Shown here in pieces: positions 18,102 through 28,297 of a stretch of DNA of 64,000 nt. The notes under the pieces were generated by a model. That model did not search any database. It was not told the DNA's origin and saw only the letters and a program-made list of their open reading frames with translations. Every line of letters starts with the position of its first letter. The first letter of the stretch is position 1. The stretch comes from Paracoccus sp. S-4012 (GTDB lineage: Bacteria; Pseudomonadota; Alphaproteobacteria; Rhodobacterales; Rhodobacteraceae), in the NCBI RefSeq assembly GCF_009674885.1, contig NZ_WKKA01000001.1, forward strand, positions 186,001-250,000, read 5' to 3'. The position numbers and the translations under genes are program-made.

Positions 18102-18451
18102 GAAAAATCACCCTGAGGCCGCGCGGCAACGGGCCGCGGGGATTCGATCAGGCGAACGTTCTGTCAAGCGCGAAGATCGGTTGCGGGCAGAGGTCCCATG
18201 GCCCAAGGTTCAAGAACGCGATTCACATCGCAGGGGGACAAGACGCTTCGGCGGACCGGTGCTGCCAACCGGTTCGGGGCGCGGGTAAGGGGGCGTGGCC
18301 AACGCGCCCCGGCGACAATGCCGCGGCTGCCACCGCGGCCACCCGCGCCACGCACCGAAGCAACTCAGCGGCCCGCAGGCCCACCAACCGGCGATTCGCC
18401 GGCGGGGGTCGGCGTGGCCGTGATCTGTCGGTCCTGCCGTGGAGCGCGTGT

Positions 18452-18474
18452 CCTGCCGGTCGTTTCCCGGCAGG
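18452..18474 (+). promoter_or_regulatory. Hairpin in the dnaA leader
   Basis: CCTGCCGG (18452-18459) and CCGGCAGG (18467-18474) form a perfect 8-bp stem with a seven-base loop, ending 19 bases before the dnaA ATG. It has no T-run and is more likely a leader structure than a terminator. Confidence 0.5.
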
Positions 18475-18493
18475 GACTGGGGACAGGAACGGG

Positions 18494-19852
18494 ATGACGG
18501 ACGACATGCTGCAGGAACTCTGGGGGCAGGCACGGGCCGAGCTTCAGAAGACGGTCGGGGCGGACAGCTACGCAACCTGGATCGAGCCGCTTCGGCTCAC
18601 CCGGCTGGACGAGGGCGAGGCGGGCTTCGCGTCGCCGACGCGGTTCATGTCGAACTGGGTCTCGCGCCATTACGGCGACCGCATCCTCAGCGAGCTGGCC
18701 CGCGCCGGCGGCGCCGTCGAGCGCATCTCCTTCGAAGTCGCGGCGCCCGCGCCCGCCAACGACACCCGGCCCGCGCCGGTCCCTGCCGCCGCCACCGGAG
18801 CGCGCGAGGACGATATGACCGCGCCGCTCGATTCCCGCTTCACCTTCGGCAACTTCATCGTCGGCAAGCCGAACGAGCTTGCCCATGCCGCCGCCCGCCG
18901 GGTGGCCGAGGGCGGGCCGGTCACGTTCAATCCGCTGTTCCTCTATGGCGGCGTCGGCCTCGGCAAGACCCACCTGATGCACGCGATCGCCAGCGAATAC
19001 CGCAGCCGCCACCCCGAGGCGCGGGTCCTCTACCTCTCGGCCGAGCAGTTCATGTACCGCTTCGTGCAGGCGCTGCGCGAGCGCAACGTCATGAGCTTCA
19101 AGGAAATCTTCCGCACCGTCAGCCTGCTGATGGTCGATGACGTGCAGTTCATCGCCGGCAAGGAGAGCACGCAGGAGGAGTTCTTCCACACCTTCAACGC
19201 GCTCGTGGACCAAGGCAAGCAGATCGTCATCTCGGCCGACCGCGCCCCGGGCGAGATCAAGGAGATGGAGGAGCGGATCAAGTCGCGCCTCAGCTGCGGG
19301 CTGATCGTGGACCTGCACCCGACCGACTACGAGCTGCGCCTCGGCATCCTGCAGGCCAAGGTCGAGGCCTTCCGCGGCACCTATCCCGGCCTGCAGATCT
19401 GCCCCGAGGTGCTGGAGTTCCTCGCCCGCCGCATCACCTCGAACGTCCGCGTCCTCGAAGGCGCGCTGCAACGGCTGTTTGCCCATGCGAGCCTGCTCGG
19501 CTGCGAGATCACGCTCGACCTGACGCAGAGCTGCCTCGGCGACATCCTGCGCTCCTCCGACCGGCGGCTGTCGATCGAGGAGATCCAGCGCAAGGTGGCC
19601 GAGCATTACAACATCCGCCTGTCGGACCTCGTTGGCCCGAAGCGCGTGCGGACCGTGGCGCGGCCGCGGCAGGTAGCGATGTATCTGGCCAAGCAGATGA
19701 CCAGCCGCTCGCTGCCCGAGATCGGCCGCCGCTTCGGCGGGCGCGACCACACCACGATCATGCACGGCGTGCGCAAGATCGAGGAGCTGAAGCTCGAGGA
19801 CCGGCAACTCGCCGAGGACGTCGAGCTGCTGCGGCGCCTGCTGGAAGCCTGA
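18494..19852 (+). CDS. dnaA: Chromosomal replication initiator protein DnaA
   Basis: This 452-residue AAA+ initiator binds DnaA boxes and opens oriC. Domain I (residues 1-~85) starts MTDDMLQELWGQARAELQ. A Pro/Ala linker spans ~84-110. The AAA+ domain has Walker A GGVGLGKT (152-159), Walker B LLMVDDVQF and sensor II SRLSCGLIVDL nearby. Domain IV ends with the DNA-binding signature FGGRDHTTIMHGVRKIEEL. The upstream region carries a CtrA-type box, GANTC sites and a hairpin, all consistent with cell-cycle control but unproven. dnaN follows after 87 bases. Confidence 0.98.
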   Translation: MTDDMLQELWGQARAELQKTVGADSYATWIEPLRLTRLDEGEAGFASPTRFMSNWVSRHYGDRILSELARAGGAVERISFEVAAPAPANDTRPAPVPAAATGAREDDMTAPLDSRFTFGNFIVGKPNELAHAAARRVAEGGPVTFNPLFLYGGVGLGKTHLMHAIASEYRSRHPEARVLYLSAEQFMYRFVQALRERNVMSFKEIFRTVSLLMVDDVQFIAGKESTQEEFFHTFNALVDQGKQIVISADRAPGEIKEMEERIKSRLSCGLIVDLHPTDYELRLGILQAKVEAFRGTYPGLQICPEVLEFLARRITSNVRVLEGALQRLFAHASLLGCEITLDLTQSCLGDILRSSDRRLSIEEIQRKVAEHYNIRLSDLVGPKRVRTVARPRQVAMYLAKQMTSRSLPEIGRRFGGRDHTTIMHGVRKIEELKLEDRQLAEDVELLRRLLEA

Positions 19853-19939
19853 CAGCCCAACCGATTGACAATCTTGTGAGAGGCCGCCGGCGCGGCTAGA
19901 AGCAAGGTCCGGGAAAACGGACCGGACGGGGGGCAGGCG

Positions 19940-21064
19940 ATGAAGTTCTCGATCGAGCGGGCGGTGCTGGTGAAGGCCGTGGCCCAGGCGCAGTCGGTGG
20001 TCGAGCGGCGCAACACCATCCCGATCCTCGGCAACGTGCTGATCGAGGCCGGCCCCGACGACGTCGTGTTCCGCGCCACCGACCTTGACACCGAGATCGT
20101 GGACCGCGCCCCGGCCCAGGTGGAACGCCCCGGCGCCACCACCGTCAGCGCCGTGATGCTGAACGAGATCGCCCGCAAGCTGCCCGACGGCGCGCTTGTG
20201 CAACTGACGCTCGAAGGCGCGACCGAGCGGCTGACGGTGCAGGCCGGACGCTCGACCTTCAGCCTCGCCACGCTGCCCCGCGAGGATTTCCCGGTGATGG
20301 CGTCCTCGGAATACGCCACCAACTTCTCGGCCCCGGCGGGCGTGCTGAAGCGGCTCTTCGACAAGTCGCAATTCGCCGTCTCGAACGAGGAGACGCGCTA
20401 TTACCTGAACGGCGTCTACATGCATGTGGCCCGGGGCGAGGACGGCCAGCACCTGCGCTGCGTGGCGACCGACGGCCACCGCCTCGCGCGAATCGACGGC
20501 CCGCTGCCGGAGGGCGCGGAGGACATGCCGGGCGTGATCGTGCCGCGCAAGACTGTGGCGGAACTGCTGAAGCTGCTGGGCCAGGTGGCCGAGGACGAGC
20601 CGATCGCGGTGTCGGTCAGCGAGACCAAGTGCCGCTTCGCCACGCCGCAGGTGACGCTGACCTCGAAGGTCATCGACGGCACCTTCCCCGACTACGCCCG
20701 CGTGATCCCCCAGGCCAACGCCCGCCGGCTGGAGGTCGATGCCGCCGACTTCGCCCGCGCGGTGGACCGCGTGGCGACCGTGAGCAGCGAACGCTCGCGC
20801 GCGGTGAAGCTGGCGCTGGACGAGGACCGGCTGATCCTCTCGGTCCACGCGCCCGACACCGGCGCGGCCGAGGAGGAGCTGGCCGTGGCCTATGGCGACG
20901 GGCCGCTCGAGATCGGCTTCAACGCCAAGTATCTCAAGGAGATCGCCGACCAGGTCGACCACGAGAACGCGGTCTTCCTGTTCAACGGCTCCGGCGATGC
21001 CGCGCTGATCCGCGAGGGCGGCGACACGAGCGCGGTCTATGTCGTGATGCCGATGCGCGTGTGA
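19940..21064 (+). CDS. dnaN: DNA polymerase III beta subunit (sliding clamp)
   Basis: The 374-residue clamp encircles DNA and tethers polymerase III. Three repeated clamp domains are apparent. MKFSIERAVLVKAVAQAQSV opens domain 1, EETRYYLNGVYMHVA and VATDGHRLARIDGPLPEGAE mark domain 2, and the C-terminus ends in the canonical YVVMPMRV. GGGGGCAGG precedes the ATG. A TTGACA (19865-19870) lies upstream, but I could not place a good -10 at normal spacing. Its stop overlaps the recF GTG by four bases (GTGA), so recF translation is coupled. Confidence 0.98.
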   Translation: MKFSIERAVLVKAVAQAQSVVERRNTIPILGNVLIEAGPDDVVFRATDLDTEIVDRAPAQVERPGATTVSAVMLNEIARKLPDGALVQLTLEGATERLTVQAGRSTFSLATLPREDFPVMASSEYATNFSAPAGVLKRLFDKSQFAVSNEETRYYLNGVYMHVARGEDGQHLRCVATDGHRLARIDGPLPEGAEDMPGVIVPRKTVAELLKLLGQVAEDEPIAVSVSETKCRFATPQVTLTSKVIDGTFPDYARVIPQANARRLEVDAADFARAVDRVATVSSERSRAVKLALDEDRLILSVHAPDTGAAEEELAVAYGDGPLEIGFNAKYLKEIADQVDHENAVFLFNGSGDAALIREGGDTSAVYVVMPMRV

Positions 21065-22137
21065 GCCTCGACCGGCTGCAGCTGGCGCAGTTCCGCAGCT
21101 GGACGCGGCTGGACCTTGGCTTCGACGGGCGGCCGGTGGCGATTCACGGGCCGAACGGGTCGGGCAAGACCAATATTCTGGAAGCCATTTCGATGCTGTC
21201 GCCGGGCCGGGGCTTGCGCGGCGCGGCGCCGGGCGAGCAGGGCCGGCAGCAGGCAGGCGTGGGCTGGCGGGTGCGCGCGGTGCTTGGCGGGCATGAGGTC
21301 GAAACCGGCGCGCAGGACGGGCCGCGGGAGGTCCTGGTCGACGGCAAGCCCGCGCCGCAGGTCGCGCTCGGGCGGCTGGCGCGGGTGATCTGGCTGGTGC
21401 CGGCGATGGACCGCCTCTGGACTGACGCGCCCGAGGTGCGGCGGCGGTTCCTCGACCGGCTGACGCTGAGCTTCCTGCCCGAGCATGCCGAGGCGGCGCT
21501 GACCTGGGACAAGGCGATGCGCGAACGCAACCGGCTGCTGCGCGACGAGGTGTCAGACCCGCGGTGGTACGGCGCGCTCGAGGCGCAGATGGCGGAGGCT
21601 GGGGCGGCGGTGACGCGCAACCGGCTGGCAGCGCTCGACCGGCTGGCGGCGGCGCAGGCGGACGGACAAACGCCGTTCCCGGCCGCCCGCCTCGCGCTGC
21701 TGCCGGGCGAGGGGTTTGCCGACGACCCCGACCCCGTCGCCCTCGCCACGCGGCTGGCCCACGGACGCAACCGCGACCTCGCCGCCGGCCGCACCCTCAC
21801 CGGCCCGCACCGCGCCGACCTCGGCGCCGTGTGGGGGCCGCAAGACATGCCGGCCGCCCTCGCCTCGACCGGCGAACAGAAGGCGCTGCTGCTGTCGCTG
21901 ATCCTTGCCAACGCCCGCGCGCTTGCGGGCGAAACGGTGCTGCTGCTGCTCGACGAGGTCGCGGCGCATCTCGACGCCGGGCGGCGGGCGATGCTCTATG
22001 ACGAGATCGCGGCGCTGCGGGCGCAGAGCCTGCTGACCGGCACCGGCCGCGAGCTGTTCGAGGCATTGGAGGGGCGGGCGATGTTCCTGCAGGTATCCCA
22101 TGACGGCCGGACCAGCCGCGCGGAGGTGGAGGCATGA
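21061..22137 (+). CDS. recF: DNA replication and repair protein RecF
   Basis: A 358-residue ABC/SMC-like ATPase that loads RecA at gaps with RecO and RecR. The N-terminus SLDRLQLAQFRSWTRLDLGF leads into Walker A GPNGSGKTN. Later come a signature-like LASTGEQKALLLSLILA and Walker B ETVLLLLDEVAAHLD. The GTG at 21061 is chosen because it overlaps the dnaN stop and restores the family N-terminus. A longer frame upstream merely overlaps dnaN in another phase. The end overlaps the VOC gene by ATGA. recF at this position in a dnaA-dnaN-recF-gyrB series is classic. Confidence 0.95.
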   Translation: MSLDRLQLAQFRSWTRLDLGFDGRPVAIHGPNGSGKTNILEAISMLSPGRGLRGAAPGEQGRQQAGVGWRVRAVLGGHEVETGAQDGPREVLVDGKPAPQVALGRLARVIWLVPAMDRLWTDAPEVRRRFLDRLTLSFLPEHAEAALTWDKAMRERNRLLRDEVSDPRWYGALEAQMAEAGAAVTRNRLAALDRLAAAQADGQTPFPAARLALLPGEGFADDPDPVALATRLAHGRNRDLAAGRTLTGPHRADLGAVWGPQDMPAALASTGEQKALLLSLILANARALAGETVLLLLDEVAAHLDAGRRAMLYDEIAALRAQSLLTGTGRELFEALEGRAMFLQVSHDGRTSRAEVEA

Positions 22138-22571
22138 GCCTGCCAATGCAGCGGGTGACGCTGATTACCCTCGGCGTGGCCGACATGGAGCGCGCGCGCG
22201 GCTTCTATGAAGGCTGGGGCTGGCGGCGGCATCCCGCGTCGATGGACGGGCTGTCGCTTTACCAGCTGCACGGGCAGGCGCTCGCCCTGTTCTCGCGCGG
22301 GGAGCTGGCGGCGGATCAGGGCCGCCCCGGCGCAGAGCTCGGGACCGGGGCCATGACGCTGGCGCAGAACTGCGGCAGCGAGGCCGAGGCGGACGCGGTG
22401 TTCGACAGCGCGATCAAGGCTGGCGGCACGGTGCTGAAGCGCCTCGAGCGCGCATTCTGGGGCGGGTATTCCGGCTATCTCGCCGACCCGGACGGCCATG
22501 TCTGGGAGATCGCCTTCAATCCCGGCTGGCCGCTCGACGCAGACGGCAACCTGACGCTGCCGGCACCCTAG
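22134..22571 (+). CDS. VOC-superfamily (glyoxalase-like) protein
   Basis: A 145-residue vicinal-oxygen-chelate protein with two beta-alpha-beta-beta-beta modules. MQRVTLITLGVADMERARGF opens the first and YSGYLADPDGHVWEIAFNPG closes the second, the standard ends of this family. The usual first His is replaced by a Thr in RVTLITLG, so the metal site may be incomplete. The ATG overlaps the recF stop (ATGA), which suggests co-translation with a repair gene although no functional link is known. It converges with the phospholipase D-like gene and the two stops overlap in CTAG. Confidence 0.85.
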   Translation: MSLPMQRVTLITLGVADMERARGFYEGWGWRRHPASMDGLSLYQLHGQALALFSRGELAADQGRPGAELGTGAMTLAQNCGSEAEADAVFDSAIKAGGTVLKRLERAFWGGYSGYLADPDGHVWEIAFNPGWPLDADGNLTLPAP

Positions 22572-24118
22572 AGCAGCCACTCGATCGGCAGCCAGCCCAG
22601 CACCGTCATCGCCAGGCGCGAGCCGAGGCTGGTCCCCGGCTCGACCCGGTGAACGGTCACGCTGCCGTCGGCTGCGGTCTCTTGCCAGACCGTGCGCCCG
22701 TCCCGCAGCACCGGGCGCAGGCTGTGGCGCACCATCGCGCCGCCGAACTGCGCGCTCGACGCCTGCGCGAGCGCCGGACTGTCGATCAGAAAGCCCATCT
22801 CGCAATTCAGCGCGACCGAGCGCGGGTCGAAGTTGAACGAGCCCGCGAAAAGCTGCTGCCCGTCCACCGCGAAGGACTTGGCATGGAGCGAGGTCCCGGA
22901 GAGGCCGAGCCGCCCCATCTCCTCGCGCCCGCTCGGCGCGCCGCCGCCGGGCAGCACCTCGAAGATCTCCACCCCGGCCCGCAGCAGGTCGTCGCGGCGC
23001 TTGACGTAGCCCGCATGGACCAGCGGCACGTCGGTCGCGAGGAACGAGTTCGTCAGGATGCGGACCTGCCGGCCCGAAGCCTCGATCCCCTCCAGGATGC
23101 GACTGCCGCGGGGGCCGGGAACGAAATAGGAGGACACGATGTCGAGCCGGTCCTCGGCCGCCATCAGGATCTCGCTGAGCCGCTTGAAGAGGAAGGTGTT
23201 GTCCGCCGCGTCGCCCAGCACCTTGCCGGGCGGATCGGCCAGCACCTCGACCCGCGCCCATTCGAGCGGCGGGCCACCGCGGGCGAGCAGCACCGGCGGC
23301 GAGGAGGGCAGTCCCGCCACCGCCCGCGCCCGTTCCGAGCCCCGGGCGAGCATCACCTCCGCTTCCAGCCGTTCGGCATCCGGGGCGGGGAAGCCGCGCA
23401 GCTCGGCAATGTCGATGGCAGCGCGCGCGTTCCAGTAGGCGTCGAAAACCGCCGCCGTGTCCGGCACCACCTGCCCGACGCCCAGCACGTCGAGGTCGAA
23501 ATACTCGATCCCGTCGCCAAGGCTGAAATACTCGTCGCCGATATTGCGCCCGCCGACGATGGCCGCGGCGCCGTCCACGATCAGCGCCTTGTTGTGCATC
23601 CGGCGGTTGATCCGCACCGGGTTGAGCAGGTAGCCCGCCCATTTCACCCGCCGGATGGTCGAGGGGTTGAAGATGCGGACCTCGAAGCCCGGCAGCGCGT
23701 CGAGGGCGCCGAGCAGCGGGTCCATGCGCTGCTCGATGCCGTTGTCGTCCAGCAGCAGCCGCACCCGGACGCCACGCAGCGCCGCCTCGCGCAGGGCGTC
23801 GAGCAGCAGGAGGCCGGAGGCGTCCTCGTGCCAGATGTAATAGAGCGCGTCGATCGAATGTTCGGCGAGCGCGATCAGGTCGAGGCGGCTCTTCAACGCG
23901 TCCTCGCCCTCGGCCAGCGCGATGATCCCGCTCATGCCCGGATGCGCCTCGGCCGCCCGGCGCGCGGCCGGCCCGAAGGTGCTGTCGGGCGCGAAGGGGA
24001 TCGAGGACACGGGCGCCCGGCCCGCGGTCGAAGGCAGCGGATAGGCAATGCGCGCGCCGACCCATGCCGCGCCCAGCAGAGCCGCCGTGATGCCCAGCCA
24101 GACGGCGCCGCGCCGCAT
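22568..24118 (-). CDS. Phospholipase D / cardiolipin synthase-like protein
   Basis: This 516-residue protein has two HKD phosphodiesterase motifs: MHNKALIVDGAAAIVGGRN near residue 200 and LHAKSFAVDGQQLFAGSFNF near 420. The double motif and the preceding ALYYIWHEDASGLLLLDAL match the PLD-like cardiolipin synthase group, which exchanges phosphatidyl groups. An N-terminal hydrophobic segment (residues ~6-24) anchors or exports it. The ATG at 24118 is preferred over a longer frame because it directly precedes the anchor. It is opposite in direction to recF and gyrB and interrupts that series. Substrate (phospholipid or nucleic acid) is not settled by sequence. Confidence 0.88.
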   Translation of the reverse strand: MRRGAVWLGITAALLGAAWVGARIAYPLPSTAGRAPVSSIPFAPDSTFGPAARRAAEAHPGMSGIIALAEGEDALKSRLDLIALAEHSIDALYYIWHEDASGLLLLDALREAALRGVRVRLLLDDNGIEQRMDPLLGALDALPGFEVRIFNPSTIRRVKWAGYLLNPVRINRRMHNKALIVDGAAAIVGGRNIGDEYFSLGDGIEYFDLDVLGVGQVVPDTAAVFDAYWNARAAIDIAELRGFPAPDAERLEAEVMLARGSERARAVAGLPSSPPVLLARGGPPLEWARVEVLADPPGKVLGDAADNTFLFKRLSEILMAAEDRLDIVSSYFVPGPRGSRILEGIEASGRQVRILTNSFLATDVPLVHAGYVKRRDDLLRAGVEIFEVLPGGGAPSGREEMGRLGLSGTSLHAKSFAVDGQQLFAGSFNFDPRSVALNCEMGFLIDSPALAQASSAQFGGAMVRHSLRPVLRDGRTVWQETAADGSVTVHRVEPGTSLGSRLAMTVLGWLPIEWLL

Positions 24119-24220
24119 CCGCCAGCCTCCTCGTTTCCAGCGCAGACTGTCGGTTGCGTGCAGGCTCGGCAAGGGGCTGCGTCCGAAGCCGCGAGACCCG
24201 CAAAATCCTGTGTCTGCGCC

Positions 24221-26714
<2,494 letters not shown>

Positions 26715-26835
26715 ACCATAAGTTGATCGTCGCTGTGGCATTTTTGCACCGATCGGACGCCCTCAGCCGTTCGCGCGCCGGTTTGACGGACCTCCCATGC
26801 CCGATTCTGGTTTAGCTTGCATCCTCAAGCGAGAG

Positions 26836-26874
26836 CCGCTGGGGATGCCGTCGGGGCGTCTCAGCGGTTTCTTT
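26836..26874 (+). terminator. Terminator-like hairpin in the leader of the outer-membrane protein gene
   Basis: An outer stem CCGCTG (26836-26841) with CAGCGG (26862-26867) encloses an inner stem GATGCC (26844-26849) with GGCGTC (26855-26860). TTTCTTT follows (26868-26874). It lies about 120 bases after gyrB and only a few bases before GGAAGGAG of the next gene. It may end gyrB transcription or act as a leader attenuator. Confidence 0.6.
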
Positions 26875-26894
26875 GGAAGGAGTAAGGTGACTTC

Positions 26895-27572
26895 ATGAAA
26901 TACAGCTTTGCATCCGTCGCGGCGGCCAGCCTTTTCGCCGCGGGCGCCGCTTCGGCGGGGGGCTATGTCGCGCCGGTCGTGGAACCGGCCCCCATCGCGC
27001 CGGTCATCACGCCCACCGCGACGGTCGGGAACTGGCAGGGCGGCTATGCCGGCGCCTCGCTGGGCTATGCCTTCGGCGGTGATGACGAGTTCACTATCGC
27101 GACGGGCACCGACAATACCGAGATCAGCGGCGTGAACGGCGGCCTCCACGTCGGTTATCGCTGGCAGCGCGACCGCTGGGTGTTCGGCCCCGAGCTTTCG
27201 ATCACCGGCGGGAGCATCGACGACAGCGTCACGGTCGGCGGTGTTGACGTCGAGTCCTCTGTCAACCACGTGGCCGCGCTCAAGCTGAAGACGGGCTACG
27301 AGGTGCAGCCGAACACGCTGCTCTACGGTACCGCCGGTATTGCCCGCGGGGACTTCACCTTCACGGCGGACGGTACGGATTTCGACTACGACGCTAATGG
27401 CTACGTCTTCGGCATCGGTATGGAACGCAAGGTGACCGAGCGCATGTCCATGTTCGGCGAGATTGAGCGCAACCACTTCAAGTCCGAGAACATCGATCTC
27501 GGTCCCTTGGGCGACACCAACACCTCGCCCTCCTTCACGAACGTTAAGCTCGGCGTGAACTTCAACTTCTGA
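26895..27572 (+). CDS. Outer-membrane beta-barrel protein (Omp25/porin-like)
   Basis: A 225-residue protein with a signal peptide (MKYSFASVAAASLFAAGAAS, cleavage near AGG) and a short Pro-rich stretch. It then has a small beta-barrel with alternating hydrophobic strands: WQGGYAGASLGYAFGG, VNGGLHVGYRWQRDRWVFG, LLYGTAGIARGDFTF, YVFGIGMERKV, SFTNVKLGVNFNF. The terminal phenylalanine is the usual BAM recognition residue. The layout resembles Omp25/Omp31-type proteins of alphaproteobacteria. GGAAGGAG sits upstream. Its G+C is somewhat lower than its neighbours, as is common in abundant surface proteins. A bidirectional hairpin terminator follows. Confidence 0.88.
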   Translation: MKYSFASVAAASLFAAGAASAGGYVAPVVEPAPIAPVITPTATVGNWQGGYAGASLGYAFGGDDEFTIATGTDNTEISGVNGGLHVGYRWQRDRWVFGPELSITGGSIDDSVTVGGVDVESSVNHVAALKLKTGYEVQPNTLLYGTAGIARGDFTFTADGTDFDYDANGYVFGIGMERKVTERMSMFGEIERNHFKSENIDLGPLGDTNTSPSFTNVKLGVNFNF

Positions 27573-27590
27573 GGTCCGCTCCGATCCCGC

Positions 27591-27615
27591 GAAGGCCGCC
27601 CCTGTGGCGGCCTTC
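27591..27615. terminator. Hairpin terminator between convergent genes
   Basis: GAAGGCCGCC (27591-27600) and GGCGGCCTTC (27606-27615) form a perfect 10-bp stem with a five-base loop, between the outer-membrane protein gene and pdeM, whose stops face each other. T-tracts are weak on both sides. Confidence 0.7.
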
Positions 27616-27621
27616 TGCCTT

Positions 27622-28278
27622 TCACCCCGCCATCCGCGCGAGCGGCACCGGCACCGCCCGGTGCAGACAGGCTACCGCCAGCCCGCCGCCGGCGAGCCGC
27701 GCAAGCGCGGGGGCGTTCGCGTCCAGCCCACCCGTGTAGGCCCCGAAGGCCGGCAGGATCAGGTGCTGCGCGCCGATCAGGAAGGCCCGGCGCCGCCCGC
27801 CGCCGAGGCGCACGACGGGATGGAAATGCCCCGATATATCCGGCCCCGCGCCCGCCTCGTGCCGCGCGGTCACGCCGCCCATCGCGGCCTCCGCCGCGAT
27901 CCGGCCCGGCAGGCTGGCCGCCGCCCGCAGCGGATCGTGGTTGCCCGCGAGCCACAGCCAGTCGCGCCCCCGCGCCAGATCCTCCAGCATCGCGCGGACA
28001 GTCGCGTCCAGCCCGCCGCTCGCTGCGTCGTCGTCGAACCCGTCGCCGAGGCTCACTACCACCGCCGGATCGAGCGCCGTGATCTCCGCCCCGAGCCGCT
28101 CCAGCGTCGCCAGCCCCTCATAGGGCGGCAGCAGCGCGCCGCCGCGCCGGGCCATGCGCTCGGACTTGCCAAGGTGCAGATCGGCCACCAGCAGCCACCG
28201 CGCCTCCGGCCACCAGAGCGCGCCCGAGGCCCGCGCCTCGAGCCGCAGCCCGTGCCAGTCGAAGCGGTATCCGTCCAT
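27622..28278 (-). CDS. pdeM: Ligase-associated DNA damage response endonuclease PdeM
   Basis: A 218-residue calcineurin-like metallophosphoesterase. All metal-site motifs are seen in order: ADLHLGKSE (D33, H35), SLGDGFDDD, LAGNHD and GHFHPVV. The ATG at 28278 (MDGYRFDWHG) is preferred to an upstream TTG because GAGGG lies 7 bases before it. It is the last gene of the exonuclease-ligase-helicase-PdeM operon, 19 bases after the helicase stop. The family is annotated as a repair nuclease from this linkage; its natural substrate is not settled. Confidence 0.9.
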   Translation of the reverse strand: MDGYRFDWHGLRLEARASGALWWPEARWLLVADLHLGKSERMARRGGALLPPYEGLATLERLGAEITALDPAVVVSLGDGFDDDAASGGLDATVRAMLEDLARGRDWLWLAGNHDPLRAAASLPGRIAAEAAMGGVTARHEAGAGPDISGHFHPVVRLGGGRRRAFLIGAQHLILPAFGAYTGGLDANAPALARLAGGGLAVACLHRAVPVPLARMAG

Positions 28279-28297
28279 GCCCAAGCCCTCGAGCCGG

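Larger units (their letters stand above)
18067..18493. other. rpsT-dnaA intergenic region
   Basis: About 430 bases lie between the rpsT terminator and dnaA. The stretch contains a short AT-rich core (about 18081-18112) with a CtrA-type box, three GATTC (GANTC) sites at 18141-18145, 18220-18224 and 18393-18397, and a hairpin close to the dnaA start. Short frames through it have no coding character. No sequence close to the DnaA box TTATCCACA was found, so I do not call it an origin. Confidence 0.6.

Noticed and set aside
18067..18493. Chromosomal origin upstream of dnaA
   Set aside because: There is an AT-rich pocket and a CtrA-type box, but no sequence close to a DnaA box was found.
19865..19901. 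dnaN promoter from TTGACA and TAGAAG
   Set aside because: The two elements are about 26 bases apart, outside normal spacing.
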